From positions 1-64,000 of the forward strand of contig NZ_SKCH01000019.1 in NCBI RefSeq assembly GCF_005434945.1: a stretch of 64,000 nucleotides of DNA, given 5' to 3'. The notes under the pieces are model-generated. The model saw nothing but the letters and a program-made list of their open reading frames with translations, made no database searches and had not been told where the DNA came from. Position 1 is the stretch's first letter; the number at the start of each line of letters is the position of its first letter. This document shows positions 7,334 through 15,704 of the stretch, piece after piece. Made by a program: the position numbers and the translations under genes. The stretch is from Prescottella subtropica. GTDB lineage: Bacteria; Actinomycetota; Actinomycetes; Mycobacteriales; Mycobacteriaceae.

Positions 7334-8866
7334 ATGGTCGACTGGAACGAAGAATGTGACGTGCTGGTGGTGGGCTCGGGTGCGGGCGGTGTCACCGGCG
7401 CCTACACCGCGGCTCGTGAGGGACTCGACGTGATCCTGGTCGAGGCGACCGACAAGTTCGGCGGCACCACCGCCTACTCCGGTGGCGGCGGATTCTGGTT
7501 CCCGGCCAACCCGGTCCTGAAGCGGGCCGGCACCGACGACACGATCGAGGACGCGCTCGAGTACTACCACGCCGTCGTCGGCGACCGGACCCCGCGCGAG
7601 TTGCAGGACACCTACGTCCGCGGCGGCGCGCCGCTCGTCGAGTACCTCGAGCAGGACGAGAACCTGAAGTTCGAGATGCTGCCGTGGCCCGACTACTACG
7701 GCAAGGCACCCAAGGCGCGCAACGACGGCCAGCGGCACACCATGCCGACCCCGATGCCGGTGTCCGAGATCGGGGACCTGCACGAACTGATCCGTGGCCC
7801 GCTCGACTTCGACCGGATCGGCACGCCGCTGCCGGACATGCTCGTCGGTGGCCGGGCCCTGGTCGGTCGGTTCCTCAAGTCGATCCGTACCTACCCCAAC
7901 GCGGCACTCCATTTGAACAGTCCGCTGGTCGAACTCGTCACCGAGGACGGGGCCGTCGTCGGCGGCATCGTCGAACGTGACGGCGGACGGGTCGCGATCC
8001 GCGCCCGCAAGGGCGTCGTCATGGCCGCCGGCGGTTTCGAGGGCAACGACGAACTGCGCCAGAAGTACGGTGTCCCCGGTGTCGCCCGCGACACGATGGG
8101 CCCGTGGGGCAACCTCGGTCAGGCGCACCAGGCGGGCATCGCCGTCGGCGCCGACACCGACCTGATGGATCAGGCGTGGTGGTCGCCGGGCCTGACACAT
8201 CCGGACGGGCGCTCGGCGTTCGCGCTGTGCTTCACCGGCGGCATCTTCGTGTCCCAGGACGGCAAGCGGTTCGTCAACGAGTCCGCGCCGTACGACCGGC
8301 TCGGCCGCGACGTCATCGCAGCGATGGAGGCCGGTTCGGTCACGTTGCCGTACTGGATGATCTACGACGACAAGCAGGGGCCGCGTCCGCCGATCGCGGC
8401 GACCAACCTGTCGATGGTCGAAACCGAGAAGTACGTCGACGCCGGCCTGTGGCACTCGGCGGACACCCTCGACGAGCTCGCCGCGAAGATCGGGGTCCCG
8501 GCCGACGCGCTGGCCGCCACGGTCGCCCGGTTCAACGAACTGGCCGCCACCGGCGTCGACAGGGACTTCGGTCGCGGCGACGAAGCCTACGATCGGGCGT
8601 TCACCGGTGGGGCGTCGCCGCTGGTGCCCATCGAGCAGGGCCCGTTCCACGCGGCCGCGTTCGGCATCTCCGACCTCGGCACCAAGGGCGGCCTGCGCAC
8701 CGACACCGCCGCACGCGTCCTCGACACGTCCGGCACCCCCATCCCCGGCCTGTACGCGGCCGGCAACACGATGGCCGCACCCAGCGGCTACGTCTACCCC
8801 GGCGGCGGCAACCCGATCGGCACGTCGATGCTGTTCAGCCACCTCGCGGTGATGGACATGGTGTAG
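7334..8866 (+). CDS. KstD-like FAD-dependent 3-ketosteroid delta1-dehydrogenase family protein
   Basis: A 510-residue flavoprotein of the fumarate reductase/KstD superfamily. The N-terminal dinucleotide fold is VVGSGAGGVTG followed by VEATDKFGGTTAYSGGG; the C-terminus has GYVYPGGGNPIG, where KstD enzymes place the Tyr and Gly that bind the 3-keto oxygen. KstD inserts a C1-C2 double bond into the steroid A ring, the step before ring B opening. The AAAGGG ribosome-binding site is 7 bases before the ATG. No kshAB, hsd or KstR-like gene is nearby, so it is an isolated copy and the substrate may differ from androstenedione. Confident as to superfamily, less so as to the steroid substrate. Confidence 0.85.
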   Translation: MVDWNEECDVLVVGSGAGGVTGAYTAAREGLDVILVEATDKFGGTTAYSGGGGFWFPANPVLKRAGTDDTIEDALEYYHAVVGDRTPRELQDTYVRGGAPLVEYLEQDENLKFEMLPWPDYYGKAPKARNDGQRHTMPTPMPVSEIGDLHELIRGPLDFDRIGTPLPDMLVGGRALVGRFLKSIRTYPNAALHLNSPLVELVTEDGAVVGGIVERDGGRVAIRARKGVVMAAGGFEGNDELRQKYGVPGVARDTMGPWGNLGQAHQAGIAVGADTDLMDQAWWSPGLTHPDGRSAFALCFTGGIFVSQDGKRFVNESAPYDRLGRDVIAAMEAGSVTLPYWMIYDDKQGPRPPIAATNLSMVETEKYVDAGLWHSADTLDELAAKIGVPADALAATVARFNELAATGVDRDFGRGDEAYDRAFTGGASPLVPIEQGPFHAAAFGISDLGTKGGLRTDTAARVLDTSGTPIPGLYAAGNTMAAPSGYVYPGGGNPIGTSMLFSHLAVMDMV

Positions 8867-8879
8867 GCGCTCCGCACCC

Positions 8880-8919
8880 GTGCGCCTTTTTGGTAGCCCC
8901 GACTACCAAAAAGGCGCAC
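8880..8919. terminator. Bidirectional intrinsic terminator hairpin
   Basis: A perfect 17-base inverted repeat (arms 8880-8896 and 8903-8919, six-base loop CCCCGA) carries a TTTTT run in one arm and AAAAA in the other. It sits between the ends of the convergent KstD-like gene (8866) and the S1 peptidase gene (8925), so it can end transcription from both sides. Confidence 0.85.
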
Positions 8920-8924
8920 AGCGG

Positions 8925-9635
8925 TCAGGGGGTGACGGTGAATCCCTGGCCGATCGGATTCGGCTGGGCGGCGATGCTCGCGAGGACGGCGGCGAAGTCG
9001 ATGAACTCGAACGGGCCGCGGACCATGCCGACCAGTCGGCCGCCGTCGATGTAGGCGGGTCCTCCGCTGTCGCCGCCGTTCGCGGCGACAGCGGAGGCGA
9101 TCCGGGTGGCGGCCTGCGCGAGGATCGGACCGCACGTGACGCCGGTGCGGGCGCCGGCCTTGCACAGGGTGCCGTCGAGGGTGGGTGTCCCGATGCCGTC
9201 GAGTCGCACGTCCGGGCCGGTTGCGGACAGGACAGCGTTCGGGTTCAGGGTGATGACGACGTAGTCGACGTGCGGGTCCCGGTAGGCGATCGTGCCGATC
9301 GGATCTTCGGTCCCGGACGCCCCGAACCGGTAGACGGTGGCCCCGTCGGGGTATTCGGTGGCGCCGCCGGCCACCGCCGACACGCAGTGCCCGGCGGAGA
9401 TGGCGATCTTGTTGCCGAGCGTGTCGGTGCCGACGGCGCCGAGCGTGCAGTAGTCCGGCATCGACAGCGGATTCGCCGGTCCCGCGTCGGGGTGCGCGGT
9501 CCAGGCGATCCCGTTCGACACGATCCCGGTGCCGGCGGGTGCCGCCGATGCGACCTGGGTGACGGTGAGTGCCGGTGCGAGCGTGGCGGCCGCGGCGACC
9601 GTCGCCGCCAGGACGGACGTCGTCACGGTGCTCAC
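8925..9635 (-). CDS. Secreted S1 (chymotrypsin-fold) serine peptidase
   Basis: A 236-residue exported protein. A hydrophobic signal peptide (about 5-30, ending ASAAPA) is followed by a trypsin-like fold with the full catalytic triad: His in AISAGHC, Asp in HVDYVVI and Ser in NGGDSGGP. Four cysteines (CTLG, GHC, LCKAG, VTCG) suggest two disulfides in an exported enzyme. The GTG start at 9635 overlaps the stop of the upstream M23 gene by 4 bases, so the two are translated together. The small size and DSGGP are like actinomycete alpha-lytic/streptogrisin-type proteases, but no large pro-domain is visible. Substrate unknown; maturation or cleavage of a cell-wall protein is a guess. Confidence 0.82.
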   Translation of the reverse strand: MSTVTTSVLAATVAAAATLAPALTVTQVASAAPAGTGIVSNGIAWTAHPDAGPANPLSMPDYCTLGAVGTDTLGNKIAISAGHCVSAVAGGATEYPDGATVYRFGASGTEDPIGTIAYRDPHVDYVVITLNPNAVLSATGPDVRLDGIGTPTLDGTLCKAGARTGVTCGPILAQAATRIASAVAANGGDSGGPAYIDGGRLVGMVRGPFEFIDFAAVLASIAAQPNPIGQGFTVTP

Positions 9636-10150
9636 CAGGTGACCGCCACACCGTTGTTGCGCAGCCAGGCCTGCGGATCGACCTGGGCGCCGCTGGGATC
9701 CCAGACCTCGAAGTGCAGGTGCGGGCCGGTGGACTGGCCGCGGTTGCCGACCGTTGCGATCTGCTGACCGGCCGCGACACGCTGTCCGACGCCGACGATG
9801 TAGGTGTCGACGTGGCCGTACACCGTGATGGTGCCGTCGGTGTGCCGCACCCGCACCCACTGTCCGAATCCGTCGGCGGGGCCGGCGTTGATCACGGTGC
9901 CGGCGGCGGCCGAGTAGATCGGGGTGCCGAGTCCGGCACCGATGTCGACTCCGTTGTGGTGGGTTCCCCAGCGCGGGCCGTAGCTCGAGGTGAGGACGCC
10001 GGACACCGGTTGCACGGCGCCGCCGACCGACCCGAACATGTGGACCGATCCGGTGGACGGAGCCGCGGTGGCGACGGTTGCGGTGCCGAGGAGGGTGCCG
10101 GCGGCCAGGATCGTGCCGACGATGACGGAGAGAGCGCGGTGCTGACGCAT
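9632..10150 (-). CDS. M23 (LytM) peptidoglycan endopeptidase
   Basis: A 172-residue exported cell-wall hydrolase. The signal peptide (about 5-32, ending ATAAPS) is followed by a single LytM domain with the zinc ligands HHNGVDIG (His and Asp) and GPHLHFEVW (HxH), so the site looks intact and the enzyme should cleave peptidoglycan cross-bridges. The ATG at 10150 is chosen because AGGAA lies about 8 bases upstream; a further upstream codon at 10222 would add a charged stretch before the signal peptide. It is the first gene of a coupled pair with the S1 peptidase. An AT-rich leader with paired GTAAC repeats lies upstream. Confidence 0.88.
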   Translation of the reverse strand: MRQHRALSVIVGTILAAGTLLGTATVATAAPSTGSVHMFGSVGGAVQPVSGVLTSSYGPRWGTHHNGVDIGAGLGTPIYSAAAGTVINAGPADGFGQWVRVRHTDGTITVYGHVDTYIVGVGQRVAAGQQIATVGNRGQSTGPHLHFEVWDPSGAQVDPQAWLRNNGVAVTW

Positions 10151-10215
10151 GAGAGTTTTCCTTGCTTTCAACTTCTGATCGGCGCCCGGGGCGAATTCGC
10201 CTCTCCGGAAGTGCC

Positions 10216-10231
10216 GTAACAAAAGCGTAAC
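10216..10231. promoter_or_regulatory. GTAAC direct repeat, MtrA-like site
   Basis: GTAAC is repeated at 10216-10220 and 10227-10231, 11 bases apart start to start, one helical turn. The pattern resembles the paired repeats bound by the MtrA response regulator, which in actinobacteria controls cell-wall hydrolase genes. It lies 66 bases upstream of the M23 peptidase start. Assignment is by resemblance only. Confidence 0.35.
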
Positions 10232-10349
10232 GAGGAAGTCTCGATCCGTCGAGTGTTTATCGAATATTTATTTCATCGACTTTTCTACCGACTGGTTTCT
10301 ATTTGTCGGGAATTTAATCGGATTTTTTCCGGTGGGATACCGACCGGAA
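10232..10349. other. AT-rich intergenic segment before the M23 gene
   Basis: This 118-base stretch is strikingly AT-rich for the region, with several runs such as TTTATCGAATATTTATTT and GATTTTTT. It lies between the end of the ABC ATPase gene and the M23 gene, both on the minus strand. It can hold the M23 promoter (TATT and GATAAA-like hexamers on the minus strand near 10250-10270) and the end of the thiamin-precursor operon. No known riboswitch was recognised. Confidence 0.5.
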
Positions 10350-11114
10350 TTATCGGGGGCGGGCCGATTCCTGTTCGGTCAGGGCGCGACGCGATTCGTC
10401 GTGCAGCACCGCGATCAGCTCGCGTTCGATCGCCGCGAACTCCGGGGCAGTGACGAGCGGCAACGCGCGTGGCCTCGGCAGATCCACGACCATCTCGCAC
10501 CGTACCGTGGCCGGCCGCGCCGACAACACGACCACCCGGTCGGACAGGAACACTGCCTCACGCACGTCGTGCGTGATCATCAGAACCGTCCACCGGTATT
10601 GCTGCCACACGTCCTGCAGCCACGTCTGCATTTCGGTGCGGGTGAGCGAATCGAGCGCACCGAACGGTTCGTCGAGCAGCAGCACCGGCCGATCCTGCAC
10701 GACGGTCCGCAGCAGCGCCGCACGCTGCCGCATTCCGCCGGACAACTCGTGCGGCCGGGCATGTTCGAAACCGGTGAGACCGAATCGGGGGAACAGTTCC
10801 GCGGCGCGGTCCCGGGCCGCGGCGCGCGGCACCCGCTGCACCTCGAGGCCGAGGGTGGTGTTGTCGAGGATCGACCGCCACGGCAGCAGTAGATCCTTCT
10901 GCGGCATGTGCGCGCACGTCGGGGCGACCGCGGTGCCGGTGTCCGGTGCCGCGAGTCCGGCCACGATCGAGAAGAGTGTGCTCTTGCCGCAGCCGCTCGG
11001 CCCGATCACCGACACGAACTCGCCGGGTCGGACGGTCAGGTCGACGCCGTCGAGGACGCGGCGGGAACCGAACGATTTGGTGACGGACGACAGTGCGACG
11101 ATCGGCTCAGTCAT
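10350..11114 (-). CDS. ABC transporter ATPase, pyrimidine/thiamin precursor uptake (ThiZ-like)
   Basis: A 254-residue ATPase of the nitrate/sulfonate/taurine-type importer family. Walker A GPSGCGKST (about 38-46), Q-loop MPQKD, signature LSGGMRQR, Walker B VLLLDEPFGALD and switch His in THDVREA are all present. The ATPase acts on the inner membrane face to power import. It overlaps the permease gene by 8 bases and is the last gene of the operon that starts with a TPP riboswitch and tenA. That context, and the NMT1/THI5-type binding protein, point to import of hydroxymethylpyrimidine or formylaminopyrimidine rather than sulfonate. Confidence 0.85.
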   Translation of the reverse strand: MTEPIVALSSVTKSFGSRRVLDGVDLTVRPGEFVSVIGPSGCGKSTLFSIVAGLAAPDTGTAVAPTCAHMPQKDLLLPWRSILDNTTLGLEVQRVPRAAARDRAAELFPRFGLTGFEHARPHELSGGMRQRAALLRTVVQDRPVLLLDEPFGALDSLTRTEMQTWLQDVWQQYRWTVLMITHDVREAVFLSDRVVVLSARPATVRCEMVVDLPRPRALPLVTAPEFAAIERELIAVLHDESRRALTEQESARPR

Positions 11115-11892
11115 GGCGACTCTCCTCGTGCGTCTGCCTGATCCACGGGGCGACGGCCCGTTCGATCGCGAACGTGCACAGGTACAGTGCGACGCTGATC
11201 GTCGCGGTCACGAGCACCGCGGCCAGCACCAGATCGGTGCGGAACGAGTTCTTCTGCACACTCATGTAGATGCCGAGCCCCGCACTGGCCCCGACGTATT
11301 CGGCGAACACCGCGCCGACGACCGCGTAGGTGACACCGATCCGCAGGGCCGTGAAGAACCGGGGGAGCGCCGACGGCAGCCGCACGTACCGGAACTGCTG
11401 CCACCGCGACGCCCCCATCCCGCGCAGCAGGGCTCCGGCGTCCCGGTCGGCCGACGCGAACCCCTCGATCAGCCCGATCGCCATCGGGAAGAACGTGGCC
11501 AGCGCGATCACCAGGATCTTCGGCAGCAGCCCGAACCCGAACCAGATGATCATCAACGGGGCGATCGCGATGATCGGCAGCGTCTGCGACACCACGAACA
11601 GCGGAACCAGCGCCCGCCGCAGCCACGGCGAGAAGTCGACGAGCACCGCGAGCGCCCACGCCACCACGAGGGACACGGCGAACCCGAGCAGCGTCACCTG
11701 CAGCGTCGCCCACGCGTGGACGGCGATGTCGTCGCGGTGCGACCAGCCCTGGCCGGCGACCCGGGCCGGTGACGGCAGCACCTGCGGGCGGATGCCGCTG
11801 ACACTCACGTAGATCTGCCACGCGGCGACCAGCAGGGCCGCGACGACGACCGCCGGCAGCAACCGGCGCACGGCGCTACGCGCTGTACTCAT
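11107..11892 (-). CDS. ABC transporter permease, pyrimidine/thiamin precursor uptake (ThiX-like)
   Basis: A 261-residue integral membrane protein of the SsuC/TauC/ThiX permease family. About six hydrophobic segments are visible; the ATPase-contact EAA loop reads DAGALLRGMGASRWQQF near residue 140-155, with the usual Gly nine residues on. It starts at an ATG that overlaps the end of the binding-protein gene by 17 bases, and its own end overlaps the ATPase gene by 8, so the importer subunits are translationally linked. The substrate is inferred from the riboswitch and tenA, not from the permease sequence. Confidence 0.85.
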   Translation of the reverse strand: MSTARSAVRRLLPAVVVAALLVAAWQIYVSVSGIRPQVLPSPARVAGQGWSHRDDIAVHAWATLQVTLLGFAVSLVVAWALAVLVDFSPWLRRALVPLFVVSQTLPIIAIAPLMIIWFGFGLLPKILVIALATFFPMAIGLIEGFASADRDAGALLRGMGASRWQQFRYVRLPSALPRFFTALRIGVTYAVVGAVFAEYVGASAGLGIYMSVQKNSFRTDLVLAAVLVTATISVALYLCTFAIERAVAPWIRQTHEESRHD

Positions 11893-12895
11893 CGGTGAAG
11901 TACGTCGACCAGTCCGGTTCGACGGTCAGCGGCGCCCCGTCCGGTCCGGCGAGCAGACCGTGCCGGAACAGGAACCCGGAGTAGCCGGCCCACTGTTCGA
12001 GCGTCTGCGTGCCGACCCGTCCGTCCACGTCTTTCATGTAGTCGGCCGCGAGCATCCGCTGACTCTCGTGGACGAGTGCCTCGTCGGTGAAGACGCCCGG
12101 GTTGGCGTCGATCAGCGCCTGCGCGCCGCGATCGGGGTCGTCGGCGGCCACCTGGTAGCCGCGCTGCAGCGCCTGCACGAACCTGCGGGCCTGCTCGGGA
12201 TGCTCGGCGAGCCAGCCCTGGTTGCCGCTCACGACGATCGCGTACGCGTCCGGGAACCCGAAGTCGGTGTAGTGGAAGTAGCGCATCGGGGTGCCGCGGC
12301 GGGCGGCCTCGATGCCCTCCCACGCGAAGTACGACGCGGTGAAGTCGGCCTGGCCGCCGTACACTGCCTCGTACGCCGACGTGCCGAGTACGACGGTGTC
12401 GAATGTGCCTGTGCCGCCGTCGTTCCGGATGACCTGGCGCAGCGTCTCCCTCTCACCGGGATCGCCGAACCCGGCATAGACCTTGCCGTCGAGAGCCTTC
12501 GGGCTCGCGAGGTCGGTGCGGTCGGCCTGGACGCCGATCCCCGTCGCCCAGTGCTGCAGCGGTGCCAGCACCGACACCGTCTGCGCGCCCGCGGCCCGCG
12601 CGAACGTCGCCGCATCCTGGAAGCTGACCCCGAATTCGGCGTTGCCGGCGTCGACGAGCGTGTCCGGGGAGGTGTTGTTGTAGGGCAGCACTTCGACGTC
12701 GAGTCCGGCGTCCGCGAACCACCCCTCCTGCAACGCCACGAACAGGCCGGTGTGGTTGGTGTTCGGGGTCCAGTCGAGGGCGAAGCGGATCGTGTCTCCG
12801 GAATCGCCGGAGCTGCATGCGGTGACCGTGCCCAGCGCCGTCGCCACGATCGCCGACACGGTCAGCAGGCGGCGCGGCCGCGACACCCGGGTCAC
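11876..12895 (-). CDS. NMT1/THI5-like substrate-binding lipoprotein (ThiY-like)
   Basis: A 339-residue extracytoplasmic binding protein. The signal segment ends in a VTAC lipobox near residue 25, so it is lipid-anchored outside the membrane. The mature N-terminus reads LDWTPNTNHTGLFVALQEGW, the hallmark of the NMT1/THI5-like group that binds the pyrimidine moiety of thiamin or its degradation product formylaminopyrimidine. The segment GFGDPGERETL and the aromatic residues in FHYTDFGF are in the ligand lobe region. The GTG start at 12895 overlaps the tenA stop (GTGA), and the operon is led by a TPP riboswitch. Confidence 0.87.
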   Translation of the reverse strand: MTRVSRPRRLLTVSAIVATALGTVTACSSGDSGDTIRFALDWTPNTNHTGLFVALQEGWFADAGLDVEVLPYNNTSPDTLVDAGNAEFGVSFQDAATFARAAGAQTVSVLAPLQHWATGIGVQADRTDLASPKALDGKVYAGFGDPGERETLRQVIRNDGGTGTFDTVVLGTSAYEAVYGGQADFTASYFAWEGIEAARRGTPMRYFHYTDFGFPDAYAIVVSGNQGWLAEHPEQARRFVQALQRGYQVAADDPDRGAQALIDANPGVFTDEALVHESQRMLAADYMKDVDGRVGTQTLEQWAGYSGFLFRHGLLAGPDGAPLTVEPDWSTYFTDEYSA

Positions 12896-13626
12896 GACGC
12901 GGGCCACGGCTGCGGGTGCAGCGTGGTGTCCCAGAACAGGAACTCGTAGCGGGTCGCGACGACGAACGCGCGGACCATCGCGTCCCGCTGCGCGGGCGTC
13001 GCGGCGTCGGCGGCCGCGTCGACGAGTCGTCGTGCGGTGGAGACGGATTCGTGGAACGCCGGGTCGTCGTAGGTGGTGACCCACTGCGCGTACGGGTGCG
13101 ACGGGTCGGCGGCCAGCACGTCGTGTGCGCTCGCGGCCAGACGACGCCCCACCTCGGCGTAGATCCAGAAACAGGGCAGCACCGCGGCCGCGGCCACCGG
13201 GTACGGTTCGGTGGCCGCGGTTGCCGTCAGATACGACACGTACCCGAGGCAGGCCGGTGAATGTTCCGGTGCCCCGGCGCTTTCCGGGAGCAGACCGTTC
13301 GACAGCAGGTCCTCGTGCAGCCCGGATTCGACGACCGCGGCGGTCGCCGCCGACGTCGCCCAGAACGCGGCGGTCTGCGGATCGGGTGACGTGGCGGCCA
13401 CCAGGGCGAGGGCCTTGGCGTACTCGGTGAGGTACAGCGAGTCCTGCTCGATGTAGGTGCGGAACACGTCCAGCGGCAGGGTGCCGTCACCGAGACGGCG
13501 CAGGAACTCCATGTCGTCGATCGCGGCCCGCAGGTCCGCGGTGTGCTCCCACAACAGATCCGTGAAGCGGGCGCCGGCCGGAGCGGTGGAGCCGGATCCG
13601 GACGGATCGTGGACAGACGTCGTCAT
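12892..13626 (-). CDS. tenA: TenA family thiaminase II (aminopyrimidine aminohydrolase)
   Basis: A 244-residue heme-oxygenase-fold enzyme. TenA proteins hydrolyse aminomethyl- or formylaminopyrimidines to hydroxymethylpyrimidine, recycling damaged thiamin. The LPCFWIYAEVG block puts Cys152 where TenA_C enzymes keep the catalytic cysteine, and YEFLFWD near the C-terminus carries the conserved Glu. FRTYIEQDSLYL near residue 55 is the usual substrate-pocket helix. It is the first gene after a TPP riboswitch and is coupled to the importer genes, so the operon as a whole takes up and processes pyrimidine breakdown products when thiamin pyrophosphate is low. The ATG at 13626 lies only 5 bases after the aptamer. 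Confidence 0.92.
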   Translation of the reverse strand: MTTSVHDPSGSGSTAPAGARFTDLLWEHTADLRAAIDDMEFLRRLGDGTLPLDVFRTYIEQDSLYLTEYAKALALVAATSPDPQTAAFWATSAATAAVVESGLHEDLLSNGLLPESAGAPEHSPACLGYVSYLTATAATEPYPVAAAAVLPCFWIYAEVGRRLAASAHDVLAADPSHPYAQWVTTYDDPAFHESVSTARRLVDAAADAATPAQRDAMVRAFVVATRYEFLFWDTTLHPQPWPAS

Positions 13627-13631
13627 GTGTG

Positions 13632-13711
13632 GACATCCCTTCGTCAGCATTACCTGATGCAGGTTCTCCGGGTGTGATCTCAGCCCCGCTCTGTGCGGAG
13701 CACCCCGTGTC
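13632..13711 (-). promoter_or_regulatory. TPP riboswitch (THI element)
   Basis: On the minus strand the conserved blocks appear in order: CGGGGTGC, GGGGCTGAGA, ACACCCGGAGAACCTG, CATCAGGTAATGCTG and GAAGGGATG. The outer stem pairs GACA (13708-13711) with TGTC (13632-13635). The AAGGG inside the 3' block is also the probable ribosome-binding site of tenA, whose ATG is 5 bases downstream, so ligand binding should block translation start directly. No separate terminator hairpin fits between aptamer and start codon. Confidence 0.93.
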
Positions 13712-13799
13712 GGTGAACGACCATAACACCGCCGGATTGGTACGTTGGCATGCGGCGGCACACGGCGCATACAGCGCACGGAGGGCAGGAGGTCGATCC

Positions 13800-15377
<1,578 letters not shown>

Positions 15378-15389
15378 ACCGGAACCGGC

Positions 15390-15686
15390 TCAGTGCTCGG
15401 TCGGCTCGATCCCCAGACGCTCGTACGCGGCCTGACACAGGGCGACGACCTCGACGCGGATCGACGGCCGGTCGGTGACCTGCCCGATCCACGGCACCCG
15501 CACGGTCTTCTCGGCGCCGTCGACGGTGATCGTCCACTCGCCGGCCTCGCTGTCGAGACCCGTCATGCGGGCGGCGGTGGCGGTCGGTTCCGCGAACGCG
15601 CGGACGATGTGCAGGTTGTCGCCGGTGTGATCGTCGTTCATGTGGCGGGCCACGGCGGCGACGACGGCGGGATCGAAGGAAGTCAT
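15390..15686 (-). CDS. DUF2470 domain protein
   Basis: A 98-residue protein made of a single DUF2470 domain: VARHMNDDHTGDNLHIVRAF at the N-terminus, then ARMTGLDSEAGEWTI and VRVPWIGQVTDRPSIRVEVVAL. The HMNDDH block is the same as in the C-terminal domain of heme-utilising HugZ-like and pyridoxamine-oxidase-fold proteins, where the histidines lie near heme. Stand-alone versions are common in actinobacteria, and their role is not established. Cytosolic; no signal or membrane segment. It converges on the esterase gene with a 12-base gap. Confidence 0.82.
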   Translation of the reverse strand: MTSFDPAVVAAVARHMNDDHTGDNLHIVRAFAEPTATAARMTGLDSEAGEWTITVDGAEKTVRVPWIGQVTDRPSIRVEVVALCQAAYERLGIEPTEH

Positions 15687-15704
15687 GACGGCGAGCCTAA
15701 CCGT

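Noticed and set aside
10151-10349. Possible c-di-AMP (ydaO) riboswitch before the peptidase pair
   Set aside because: Actinobacterial wall-hydrolase genes often carry it, but the conserved blocks were not found on the minus strand here.
10253-10453. 66-residue frame in the AT-rich region before the M23 gene
   Set aside because: No ribosome-binding site, no homology seen, and it runs into the end of the ABC ATPase gene; the AT-rich part looks like promoter or leader DNA.
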